Part shown: positions 35,865 through 47,019 of the stretch, piece after piece | Layout: each line of letters begins with the position of its first letter | How positions within the stretch are numbered: the first letter of the stretch is position 1 | DNA from: Gnetum montanum | Lineage: Eukaryota; Streptophyta; Gnetopsida; Gnetales; Gnetaceae | Length of the DNA stretch: 64,000 bases | Reading direction: 5' to 3' | NCBI GenBank assembly: GCA_015680685.1 | Contig: MNCI01003467.1 | Coordinates: forward strand, 403,097 to 467,096 | Notes under the pieces: model-generated | What the model was told of the DNA's origin: nothing | The model's input: the letters and a program-made list of their open reading frames with translations, nothing else | Database searches by the model: none | Translations under genes and position numbers: made by a program

Positions 35865-36587
35865 CTACATGCAATTGCACCCTGTATCACTATATGCGAT
35901 GCATAGAACCTTCTTCTTCTTGATCTCTCCAAAAGTGTTCTCCTTGGATATTTCCAGGGAAAGATCATGGATTCCTAGGCGTGCATCTATAGTACTTAGC
36001 CATGTCCTTCCCATTATTATTGGGAAGTCCCCTTTATCGTTATTCACTTGTATCACTAGGATATCAGCTGGGTATGACCACCCACACATAATAGTGATGA
36101 TGTCCTCCACTAGTCCTAAGGGAATAGTGATGGACTGGTTGACCAGCTCTAGGAAAATATTGCTCTTCTTTAATGGAGGCAAGTTCCAGGCTTTGTACAT
36201 TTCTTGCAATATTAAGTTGACTCCAGAACTTGAATCTAGAAGAGCTTTGCATGGCTCATTCCCAGGGATTTGGAGATAGATTAGAGGGCTTTCAAGATCA
36301 AATAATTTCCTATGAAGGTGGCCAACCATGATCCAGTCAGTAACAGCATGTCTTAACATAACCGTATGCATTGAGTTCGCTGTTTTGTTCGAAGGGAGCT
36401 CTAAAGCTTTATTTGATGGGAAGACATTCAGAGGTTCGACTGCTTGTGGTTGTAAGGGCTTTTTTGGACTGTTGGCTCTGAAGAAAGGCCTTTTCTTCAT
36501 ACGATTGTTAAAACCAACAATGGGTTGAGGATTTACAACCCTTGTGGCATTGTGTTGCTGCGGTTGAGTTGGGAGTTTCCCTTGCAT
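35865..36587 (-). pseudogene. Gag tail and aspartic protease of the second gypsy element
   Basis: A 240-codon open stretch. It begins with a P/Q-rich segment, then the protease with LLDSSSGVNLI at the active-site position (family: L-x-D-S/T-G-A) and FPIIMGRTWLSTIDA as the second family mark. It is in the same frame as gag upstream and RT downstream, as in a single gypsy polyprotein. The active-site loop is altered (D-S-S-S-G), so activity is doubtful. Confidence 0.8.
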
Positions 36588-36599
36588 TGCTGGAGCGGG

Positions 36600-38894
36600 T
36601 GGTAATGGAGCTATTGGTGGGAGAGCTACGGATGGATTTGAAGGATGGTATATTTATGGGTTATCTTTCCTGGGAGGAGTTCTATAATACTCACAGGCTT
36701 GGTAGTGATGTTGTGGTGTAACATGACTAATAGAGTCACGTGGAGAGATTTTATGCTACATGTAGTAGCCATATGGGTCAGCTTGTCGATAGGGGTATTG
36801 TTGCCTTGGTGGTGGCATCCCCCATGACTATGGATATTGCCACTTTTGATGTTGCTTAATGGGTTGTGGTGGAGTTCCACTTGGATAATATGTTGAAGGT
36901 TGGTGGAACTACCTTGGGTTACCTTGGGGATAAGGTAACCGTTGGGGTGCTTGTCGTTTATTTAGTTGTGGGTTGAGTGCATACACCCCAAACTCTTGTA
37001 GATGTGAGATCACTAGGCAACATCCCTTAGGATGGTCATATTGGCATATCTTGCATCCACCATCATTGTCTGTGTTTGAATCCACAACCTCTTCTATGAT
37101 GGCCATTTTTCCCTTACCCTTGTTACGTGCATTTTCCACTTCTCTCTTTTTCTTTTTGTCATGCTCACTACCTCACTCCCTAGACTCCTCTACAATTTTA
37201 AGAACAGTTTCAAACCTACTACCTAGGGAGTCCAACATTTGGTCTACCTTTGTTGATACTTCTATTGTTAACTTTTGAAGAGGTAAAATTTTCCTATCCA
37301 CCATCTCTTCGATTGGTGACTCTTCTTCCTCCTCACAAAATCTCACTCCCCTTTCTTGGAGGGAAGGATCTTGGTTATATTCTTCCACACTTTCTCTCTT
37401 TCATAGCTCACCTTCTTCTTTGGCTACTTGCTCTAGTAGTCTATGAATTTGATGAGATCTAAACTTTGATAATCTTCCTTGGGCGTATGTCCCAAGGGTT
37501 CTTCTTGTTTCATGCCTAAGTCCATCCATGATATGGCATAGTTGATACCACTGCAAATAACCATGGCCAGGGCAACAATATAACAGTGCGTAATAGTGGC
37601 CCATGGCAACATCCAAGGGTTCATGTTTTCCTTGCTTCCATCCTCAGATTTTCTTCTACAGGTTAGACACTTGGGAGTATTTTTGGTACTTATCATTGAA
37701 TAGTTCTAACATTGTACTTCACCTCTAAATGGATTCCGGTTCTAAGGACCAGTACCAACTTTCAGCTTCTTTCACTAGTGTCCTTGGGAACAACTCTAGT
37801 TTTTTCCATTTATTTTCTATGTTTTGCAAGGCACATGCATCATGGAATGCTTATAAATGATTTTGAGGATCATCATTGTATCCCACTTCAAATTGTGGGA
37901 TGTTGTTCATGTCTAGCCTCTTGATCCTACTATCCTTTTGGTGCCTTGTTGGAACTCTTACGGCCTCCGTTATCTCTAGCATGCTTCTATTTGCAACTAG
38001 GGGTTCTTTGTGATTGTCTTGTTCATAGAGTCTATGGTATCTATGCAGTTCCCTACTCTCTCTTCTTCTATGCCTTGATTCTTTAGAGTGCCCTCATCCT
38101 CGTTCTCGACTATCTCATCAATGACTTTCTCTTCGTTTTCCCCTATCCTCATGATTGGTTTCCCTATGACTGTGTCCAGACACTGAAGGAGAGGACGAAG
38201 ATGATGATGAAGGTGAAGAAGAAGGAGAACCACTACCATGATGATGTTTTCTACCTTCTCTTCAGTGATCTCAGCCTCGATCGTGATCACGATCAGAACG
38301 TCCACCCTTATCGTGTATTCATGTTCCTTCATTGAACACTTCGTGTTCATGGGTATCAGAACCAGGGTTGTGAATAGTAGAGTGGAGGTTCTGATACACT
38401 ATCTCTTGACCAATTTTAGGAGGAGGAACATCGTTTTCTGATGAATCTATTGAAGCAAGTTTACCATCCTCAATTTTGCTCAAAATGTGCAGAGCGTCAT
38501 GGGGCCATTTACCCTTCAAAGATGTATGGTATCTCTCCTATCGCAAGTCCCTTTGACGTTGCACTTCTGTGGGATGATAGTTCCTTAAGTCATGATCACA
38601 TGCAATGTATTCTGTGTATAAAAGTGGCATGCCTATTTGTGTGAGAACACAAAGGAGCATGTTGGGGACTGATTGGTCTGGAGGCAACACTATGTTACCC
38701 TCCAAGTCTCTCAAATGCAGTTGTTCATCTTGGTAGAGAATAAAGGTGAAATCGAGTACATACTCATTGGGATGAGTATATACCACATGAAATTATTGAG
38801 AAATTGGTGGATCCTAGTTATGTGTATTATGCCACCGACTACCTCTTGTGTTAGTCCTAGGCAGTGAAGTGCTCTTATGCGAAGAAGAAGACAT
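36600..38894 (-). pseudogene. gag: gag of the second gypsy element
   Basis: The start ATG at 38894 lies about 125 bases inside the primer-binding site and gives MSSSSHKSTSLPRTNTRGSR. The same frame holds the stretches at 38538-38786, 38319-38519, 37401-37616, 37173-37388 and 36909-37139, separated mainly by TAG or TGA. The gag core is visible as QFEVGYNDDPQNHLQAFHDA-like sequence near 37.9 kb and EAESWYWSLEPESI. A compact zinc-knuckle-like CKICQYDHPKGCC lies near 37.05 kb. An R/H/D/E-rich region with serine runs lies at about 38.0-38.35 kb. The protein would coat the element RNA. Confidence 0.8.
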
Positions 38895-39019
38895 CTTGTC
38901 TTGTTTGGTGTGCAATGTCCTATTGTCTCACTTTTCTTTGATTAATCCTGAGGGTTCATTCTAACGTTCCAACGATATGAATGATTTCCTATGTTCTATA
39001 TAGCACATAAACAACTAAG

Positions 39020-39037
39020 TCCCCGACAACAATGCCA
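39020..39037 (-). promoter_or_regulatory. Primer-binding site, tRNA-Asp type
   Basis: The minus strand reads TGGCATTGTTGTCGGGGA, two changes from the Athila-type site TGGCGCCGTTGTCGGGGA. It lies four bases from the right LTR. Confidence 0.85.
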
Positions 39038-39755
39038 ATGATGAGTGGCGAGGTACCCCTACACTCAACCATATGAATACAAGTGTTTCACACATGATCC
39101 GGTCGAACTCCAAGGACTAAGTGCTTACACACCTTAATGGAACACTCAGGGTTAATCAATCATTATCTTCCCAAAATTACTTGTATTGTCACAGTTGTAT
39201 GGTTAAGTAAGCTTGAGGTATATGATTTTTATAGCTTTTGTATTTTTTATATCTTCTGCTAATAAAGGAGAGGGGGAGAGAGCTAAGTGACTAACTTACA
39301 TTAGTTATTCATTAACTAGTTTCTAAATGTTCTTAACACTAGTATCCGGTCCCACTTACCATACACATCCTAAACCAGTGCAACGCTACTAGGATTACCA
39401 AATGCTAATCGTTACTGGGTTACCAAGTGCCACACGCATGCTCGAAGCGGTCGTACTGAGTGTATTTAACTAAGGGGGTTGAAGGTTGAGAGAGATATTA
39501 ATTAACTAGGAAAGCATTAAATAATCATTAATTACTAATTAGCTTAATTTGTATTCTGCAAGGTTTATCATAGATTTCATCTTTATTGTCGTACACAAAA
39601 TTGTGCTCAAGTACAAATTGCTTGAATAAAGATCCGTTCACGCTATGACTCATACTACGAGCACACAGAAATAATTCTAACTCTGGAATAACAAAACTGT
39701 AAGAATCTAGCTAAGGGTCTAAGTCTAACTTCCTAGTACCAAGGGCACTGCCTCT

Positions 39756-39764
39756 TATTTATAG
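39756..39764 (-). promoter_or_regulatory. TATA box of the second gypsy element
   Basis: The minus strand reads CTATAAATAAG. It sits in the right LTR directly downstream (in transcription sense) of the GATATC repeats. Confidence 0.6.
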
Positions 39765-39778
39765 AAGATAAGGTAGGG

Positions 39779-39852
39779 CGCGATATCACGTATGCGATAT
39801 CACGTGGTGGCTGTGATATCGCGTATGCGATATCGCGTACGTGATATCGCAG
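39779..39852 (-). promoter_or_regulatory. Five GATATC(G/A)C repeats with a G-box just upstream of the TATA box
   Basis: Palindromic units of the form GCGATATCRCGTAY recur five times at a 14-base step, apart from one longer spacer. A perfect CACGTG lies at 39801-39806. They begin about 15 bases upstream of the TATA box in the U3 region. The CpG content is well above that of the surroundings. A role as transcription-factor sites is inferred. Confidence 0.6.
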
Positions 39853-39900
39853 TTCATCAACCCCAAAAATGACTGTATATGCTAATGTTCCAAAAGGAAA

Positions 39901-41380
39901 AGTTATTCAGCATGCTAGTGCAGATCACAAGGAATCCTCCATGGCCCATCATGACTTCATGAGAAGGTCACAAGCTACATTTGATATCACCATTAAATTT
40001 GACAAGAAAAACCAAGCAACTTTTGCATAGTGACTCCTAGTCTCTAAGTAATGGAAAATTGTAAAAATGACCCAAAAAATACTTTTTAGGGCTCACAGAA
40101 TATTTGAAAACCTAAAATTAGCATTAGATGACATGATAGTGAGTGTAGGAGTCTAGAACAATCTTAGGAAGAATGGATTTTTATTTTGGCAATATTTTAT
40201 ATTTTACAAAAATTTATCTACACCTACATTTCAGTTTTGGCTTTATTTGGCATATTAGAACCTTTCATTTGATAGTTTGATACTTGGTATTTGACCTCTT
40301 TTGGTTGATGTAATTGATTGGATATCTCCTTACTAGTTAGGGATTTTTTTATTGTTGGATTTCAATTTTAGTTTGGCTAATTATTTTGTGACATCCTTTT
40401 CTTGGACATCATGGAAAACATCAAACATAAGTTACATTTGATATTATGCATAAAGAAAATGTGTGGAAAATGTCAAATATACATTACATTTGATGTTATG
40501 AGTAAACAAAATAATAGAGAAAATGTATAACAAAAAAGAAAACAATTCTTAATTAATATAGAATAATGTATTTGGATCATGATCTGAGGGTTCCTTGTTA
40601 TTGTTTTCCTTTGACATCTATCTCTTAGAGGCTATCCAACACTGCCACCATGGTTAGGCTTGTCATCAACTAGAAGGGATGGCTAGTTCTCTTCTTGTCC
40701 TACTTCACTTCCTCTTCCTAACCTATCATGTACATCTTGTGATAGTATAATAACCACAAGGATTACCAAGTGACATACTATTAGGTGTACTAAATAATAT
40801 CACTACTGGGTTACTAGATGATTATACATTACACTCAAATTCGATCGTGCTTATTTTGCTAAAGTACTAATGTATGATGGAAATGTAAACATTAGGAGGG
40901 GCTATGTTATATCCCAAAAATAATAATAATATTTTCTAAGAACTTAACGTACATTAAATAATCAAAGAGAGAGCCTAAAAAAAGCCCAATGGTTTGGAGA
41001 TATCTTTTTAAGTTTTCGTCCTTAACTAATCCTGCAAAACCTTTCCTCTGGCGTAAGAAAAAAATTAGGCTTTGTCCTTATTCAAAAGTACCATCATAAG
41101 TTTTCACTTCTTACTAGAGGATTTGTTATAAAAAGAAAATGAAAATTCTCTCTACAAATAAAATAATATATCAATTAGAAATAATGAACAAATAATAATA
41201 AAAGTTGAAAGTTTCCCATCCTTGAGCTTCCAAAATTAAAAAAAAAAATCAATACTATAGAAAATAAATTAATTATTCAAGTTTCACTTGAAGTTTTTTT
41301 TACTTGAAGTAATAATTGAAAATTAACAACTTTGAAAGTCTAGTATTTAACTTCTAAAGAGAAGTCATAATTATAATCTT
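39901..41380. other. AT-rich DNA with a diverged LTR trace at about 40745-40870
   Basis: At 40745-40870 the words AAGGATTACCAAGTG, CTACTGGGTTAC and TCGATCGTGCTTA parallel AGGATTACCAAATG, TTACTGGGTTACC and GCGGTCGTACTGA in the right LTR at about 39385-39460. This suggests an older LTR of the same family. The remainder shows nothing recognisable. Confidence 0.4.
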
Positions 41381-41389
41381 CTTATTATA

Positions 41390-42480
41390 AATTAACTACA
41401 TTTTGAAGTTTTCAAATAAAGTAGAGAACAAGTGGTTGACAAAACTTTCAAATACAAAGAAAGGAACTCGAACGCCAATTGATCACCAAGAATAACTTCA
41501 TTTATGTTTAGTTGAAAGTTGTTATAAATTTTGGATATCCATTTCCAAATAGAATACTTTAAAAACATGAGAAAATAGTCTTCACTTCTACAAAGAGGAC
41601 ATTGAGAAGAAACATTTTTCATATGTTTCAGATAACTGCTAACATAAAGACCTTGATGAATAAGAAATAATTAAAACATATAAATTTTAGGAAATGTAGA
41701 AGCTCTCCAAATATCTTTCATTTTCTCATCCAAAAGTGAACTTATAATTTTATTTTCCAAGTCTTATTAAAATTTTTTATGAATAAAATCATTCTTTGTA
41801 ATAATCTCATAAGCAACTTTTAAATTCAAAGGAAAATTAGATTTACCGTCCTAAAAAATATTTGGAAAAGCATAATGCAAACTATTATTAGCTTTAAATA
41901 AATTCTCAATATTATAAATTAATTTTTATAAACTCTCTTTCCTCTTTTTATTCAAACCATAGAGGCTAAAAGCTTCATTCCATGTAATCCATCCATCATG
42001 CATACATAGATAAGAAACTACTATGATACCAAATTTTCTCCTAATGATAGTTAGTAGGCTAAGCTTCTTCATTAAAATAAAGACATTATGGACTAATTTG
42101 CTTAAGAATATCCTTTAAAACTAATATATGATTGTAATTCCAATATTTACTAAGCTTGCACCATGTCTTCCAATTTGTTTTAAGAATTAACAAACCAAAA
42201 AAAAAATGGCTTAAGGAAAAAGAAGGTGATGAAGAAAGTTATTAGAAGACCAAATATTATCATTCACAGGTTTTTCTTGCATAAGTTTATTTCTTAAAAG
42301 AAGCATCCAAACATCATCTCCATTAATACACTTTATAATTCATTTTTCTATAAGAGAGATTCCTTGGTCATAATAATTAATAAGACCAAGTCCTCCATCT
42401 TTCTTTTTACTAGTATAAATATCCCAAAAAACTTTAGAAAAACATTTCCTATGTTTCTTAGTAGTCCAAAGAAACTAACA
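41390..42480 (-). pseudogene. LINE (L1-type) reverse transcriptase C-terminus with zinc-binding domain
   Basis: The minus strand near 42.35-42.48 kb encodes SKVFWDIYTSKKKDGGLGLI, the block that ends the RT domain of plant LINEs (consensus P-K-K-x-G-G-L-G). At 41392-41622 an open stretch begins MKNVSSQCPLCRSEDYFLMF with a SIWKWISKIYN segment, matching the RT-associated zinc-binding domain in which C-P-x-C is followed by H-L-F. The histidine position reads Y-F/L here. Sequence between has several stops and frameshifts. The 5' part of the LINE is absent, as usual for truncated insertions. Confidence 0.75.
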
Positions 42481-42503
42481 AATAATAGACACCTTCAAAG
42501 ACT

Positions 42504-42770
42504 AGGTCTTAGTTATCCTCACTATCAACATGAACCATCAGGTCTTGGAATAACCTCACTACTATCATCAGATTGTCCTTTAAATTATTTTATTGTCCAA
42601 AAACATAACAAATTTGTTTAGAAAAAATCCAATTAATGTATATTTTGACTAGGCATCTCTGAAGGTTAGGTCTTAGTTACCCTCACTACCAAAGGGACTC
42701 AATGAAAACTCATGGAATAGCCTTACTACTATCGTCAAATTATCCTTTTGATTATTTAGTGTTCAAAATA
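42504..42770. repeat. Direct duplication at 164-bp offset
   Basis: AGGTCTTAGTTATCCTCACT at 42504 recurs as AGGTCTTAGTTACCCTCACT at 42668. Both are followed by GGAATARCCTYACTACTATC and then TTATTT. The two units are about 100 bases each with 60 bases between. Confidence 0.7.
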
Positions 42771-42779
42771 TCCAAAATC

Positions 42780-44480
42780 CATAATATTCAAAATTGTAAA
42801 AATTTCTCACAAAATTATGTTCATATCAAAAGCTTATCCAAAATAATTATAAAATATTCAAGAAGTGACTTGGATAGAGTCTCCATAATTCTAGAAATTC
42901 ATCCAAAGATAGAAATAGATATGGATAGGGTTAAAATATTATTATTTTTTTCCATAAAAACACAAGTCCAAAATGACAATAGTCCAGTAGAATCTTAGCA
43001 TAATAATCAAAATCATAGAAGAATAGCATAAGATTAGAAAGTAGAGAGGAGAGATAGAAAATCCATAACAAAATAGGATAGCTATATAAAAAAACACTGA
43101 GATAAACTTTCCTATGAAGCTACAACAAAATAGGATAGCCACATAAAAAGAAAAATAAAGTAATATTTCTTACTAACATTCTCCATTTGTTTCTACTTTG
43201 GTTAGCCTATCACACCTAAAACCATTCTAGAAACATTCTAGAAACCTATTTAGAAGAGAAAAAATAGAAGAAATCGGACTCAAATCTACTTCAAAATAAA
43301 GAAGAAAGGAAAAAAACATCTTTTATAAAAACATGATAGGACATGATTTGGGAAAATCAGTAGTTACAAAACAAACGGTGGAAACACAAGTAACAAAAAT
43401 GAGTCACAAAGAAAATGTGAGCTAGTGATGTAAGAGAAACATATATAGCATATGTTATATGTTATATCATATAACATCTTTAATTTTGCTCTCATTTCAC
43501 ACATGAACATACTTAAAATTTTATTTTTGACTTTTCTTTTTTGAAAAATTCGATTTTTAACTTTTGTTTTATCATTTTCATTTTTATAAGTCCATTTCCC
43601 CTTTTTCCTCTTTTCATTAATACCGCACTCCAACACTCATAACATGCATACTGAGATAGCAAATCAAGTTTTGTTTAAACTTACAAGACCCTTATCAAGT
43701 GTTCTACCAAATTATATGATGCAATCTTATCTAGGCATTACTTATCATGGTCACCTAGTTCAAATGCCGAAACTTTTATGGTATTTTAGCAAACTAAAAA
43801 ATATGATATCTTAACAACTTTAGCTCTAATTTTAGTGAACCAAGGCTCAAAATCTACATTTTCAAACATTCTAGATACATTGGTAAGGTTAGATTTTGGG
43901 TAGGACATCATCCTAAGGGACTTCTTTAATAAAGTGAATATATGAAATATTTACTTATAATTAAAAATAAACTCCAAATCCTAGTTTAATGAAAAAAAGT
44001 AATAAGGGATATGTTTTGGGTAGGGCTCAATTCAAAATTTCTCCATGAATAGAATATTATATAATCACATATACATAATAAAATAAAAAGATGCATAATT
44101 AAATATGCATAATAAAGATTGAATATACATAACTAATGTACATAAAGAATAAAATATGCATCACAAAATACTTGTAAAGGCATGATAATTGACAAAAAGA
44201 AAAAATTCCTAGGATAATTAGGTTTTAACATCTCATAGAATATTTATAAGATCTATGACTGGGCTTCAATGGTAGTGAAACAAAGGCTAGAAAATTTTAA
44301 CAAAATACCCTAACAAGTAGATTGCATTTATGGGTGTAGGAAACTAATAATAATAACAACAATAATAATAGTAGTAATAATTAGCTAATCTATTAAAATG
44401 CATGTAATAGCATTAAAGAATTAATTATATGTACTAAATTAAATAATTAAATTTATTCCAATTTCTAGGTTATAACAAGA
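42780..44480. other. AT-rich intergenic DNA
   Basis: No recognisable gene. It includes an AT palindrome at about 43448-43484 (ATATGTTATATGTTATAT then CATATAACAT), ATGCATAA-type words at 44040-44170 and a trinucleotide microsatellite (AAT/AAC/AGT) at about 44347-44381. Confidence 0.4.
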
Positions 44481-44660
44481 GACATTGTCCCTAGTCAAGA
44501 GACATCTTGCACAAGATGTCTTTACTATAAACAAGACATCTTAGGCAAGACTTCTTACTCATTGAGAAGAATTCTTGGCCCTAAGAGGAGATGTCTTGCA
44601 AAAATAGTAGACATTTTTCACAAGAGCTAGGTTTTCTTAGGAGCCATCTTGGCAAGATTA
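44481..44660. repeat. Third cluster of GACATCTT/AAGATGTC words
   Basis: Several copies of GACATCTT and its complement occur, including the 20-base near-palindrome GACATCTTGCACAAGATGTC at 44501-44520. The cluster lies outside the copia LTR that starts at 45073. It resembles the U3 part of LTR copies A and C without aligning to them, so it may belong to a related LTR. Confidence 0.55.
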
Positions 44661-45072
44661 GAGATGACTCGTACGTCAGGAAAACTTCTGAAAACACCCA
44701 TTCCAATTTGAGAAATAGTCAAAACAAGATGAAAAAAGATGGAAACAACTAGTGAGAAGGTGAGAAGACTTAGAAAACATCCAAAGAGCTTCAAATTGAG
44801 TTAAGGAAAGTTTTTTAGGTTTCTTGTCTTCCAATTTATCATAAATATTGTTGTATTTACCATTGTAATAACGATGAGTAAGAAAAAGCTCTTGGGTATG
44901 AAGACCTATGTAAGAAAAAGTGGTGATCACATTGAGTGAGTGCAATTGGTTATTGCAACTCTAGGATCAACCTGTAGTGTGTTAATCTCTATGTTCTATT
45001 TTCTTGTATCTTACTTGTAAGATGAGATCTTAGTCCCAAGTTATGGGATAGATTCTCTATTGATTGTATCTA

Positions 45073-45727
45073 TGGATCGTTGAACTTAGAAGGGGAGGGA
45101 TGAATAAGTTCCCTAAATTAAAACTTTGTAACACAAAAGCACACATACCAAATTTAACATGGTTCCCCAACTTGCACAGTCCACACTTGGAGGGTAGATC
45201 GCTAGCACACCTTTGGACTTTATTACTCTAAAAATGTGGTTGAAGGATCCACACCATGTATAGTCTTCAAGCCCTACACCAAAGTGCTATGCCATAACAC
45301 CAGCCACTAAACCTCACAAGGTCTCGTCAAGCTTGGAATGTGGTTTCTAGACTTTCACAACATTTACAACCTTAAGCTTTGCATCAAAGTGTTGTATTAC
45401 AGCACCAACAACTCAATTCCATAGGATCTCAACAAGCTCAAGCAATATCAACCCCACAAGGCAACAAGAGAGAACAATTAAAAGGAATAGATGAAACTTA
45501 GTTTACTTATCATTGTACGTTGAGGTACAACACACCTTATAGTGAATAAATGATAATACAATGAAGAGCAACAAAGATAACAATGACAAACAAATGATTT
45601 CGCAATGATTACATAACATCTTGCACATTTTCCAATGCATATGATGTCTTCTTATAGATGCCATGTTTCTAAATCCATCTTGGAACTTGTGCAATAGCTA
45701 TGAAATGGTCACTAATGGTCATGAAAT
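45073..45727 (-). mobile_element. Left copia LTR, copy B (truncated)
   Basis: It aligns with the first 650 or so bases of copies A and C, up to the word GGTCATGAAA. There the GACATCTT-rich part of the other copies is replaced by unrelated sequence. Confidence 0.8.
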
Positions 45728-47019
45728 CTCCATCTTGGTAACTATCAGCAAAAGAAACCATATCTATATAATGAGGAGAATATAGCAATTTCCAACATGA
45801 AATCAGCCATGTCAAATATTGAATTCTACATCACAAGGCAAACTATTCAATGGATGATTCAATCAAAATCGTAGATACTTAAAAAATTATCATGATCTTG
45901 CTCATAACATTAACTAGTTATTTTACAAAAAAATAGGTACTTCCTACTTCAACTTATAATTGAATATTAAATAGGTTGGTTGTCAATTCAAAAAAATAAT
46001 GAGGACCAACAACACAAATTGATGCTAAAGACCAAAGATAAGTCATGCAGGACAAGATGTCTATCTATTTAAAAAACTATTTTATGGCAACGTGTATTTC
46101 TAGATTCACCCAAAAGGACATCAAAAATAAAATATTAGAGCTATGAGAGAAAACATGTATATTTTTTATTTTGTATAAGGCAATACAACAAACACAATCA
46201 TTCAAGACTTTTCCATTTTAAAAAATACCCCTTGAAATCCTTTTCTTGCACATTGTCCTTCTTGGCCAAAGGCTCCAAAGACTCCCCCTACATTGTTGGC
46301 CTCCAAGAGGATTGAGGAGTAGGCTCCTCCTACACATATGTTGCTTATCTTGAGCCTTTAAGATAAACATGCAAATATCACAAAAATACTATAATTGTAT
46401 ATCAACATTAAGCTCAATTGTCAAGATTTAGGTCTTCACCATGCAATATTGATAGAATTTTTAAAGGTTTTTCTTATCTTATAAATGGAAATAACATCCC
46501 AAATATTATGAGCATAGAAACATATCATCACAAGGATTTCAAATTAAGTGAGACAAGAAATAAAACTAAACTTTTTATAAGATGAAGATCCAAGGGAAAT
46601 TATTACAAGTGCTATTATAAATCTTTCCAAAATCAATTTTATCAATATCATGAATGTAAGAAACACTCTAGACACTTATTCCACCATTTTTTATCTAGAC
46701 AAGACATAGATAATTTTGGGCTTCTCATATACTATCCTTGTTAACTAGCAAGCAAAGAAATACAAATGTACCTTGCCTTACCTTGCTTTCTTGCTTCATG
46801 AGGTTCCCTATCATGAAGTACCTCCTCATCCTTAGGTTCTCTTTTATTAGATTGTGTATGTGATGTCTCTATTTGTTCATGCTCTTGGAATAGAACTTTT
46901 GATCACTTTTTGCATTAATTTTAGGACTTCACTTCCCTTCATTCTCACTTATTGGTACTTGCACAATTTCCTTACCAAAGCCTTTTTAACAAGACCCAGC
47001 ATTAATCTTATTTTGATCA
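45728..47019 (-). other. Internal copia DNA, unassigned
   Basis: It lies between the truncated LTR and the gag remnant. I see no copia integrase or RT motif, and the expected polypurine tract is not evident. Confidence 0.4.

Larger units (their letters stand above)
29980..39900 (-). mobile_element. Ty3/gypsy element with tRNA-Asp primer site (Athila/Tat type)
   Basis: Direct repeats starting TGAGTGGCGA at 29980 and 39042 bracket minus-strand gag, protease, RT, RNase H and integrase. The primer-binding site at 39020-39037 is close to the TGGCGCCGTTGCCGGGGA type shared by Athila and Tat elements. The gag-to-RNase H frame is the same from 38894 to about 33936, making this the best preserved element of the window. 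A 408-base gap hides most of the left LTR, and the right LTR's outer end is not defined. No envelope-like or second RNase H domain is seen. Confidence 0.8.
39042..39900 (-). mobile_element. Right (5') LTR of the second gypsy element (outer end uncertain)
   Basis: It starts TGAGTGGCGA and matches the left LTR up to the gap. Its minus-strand promoter (TATA at 39756-39764) and upstream repeats lie inside it. The outer CA end could not be fixed because the other copy is missing beyond 332 bases. Confidence 0.75.

Noticed and set aside
35773-36279. Plus-strand frame of 168 codons
   Set aside because: Antisense shadow of the protease of the second gypsy element, which has recognisable family motifs on the other strand.
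43440-43490. AT palindrome around ATATGTTATAT
   Set aside because: Expected by chance in AT-rich DNA; no associated feature.
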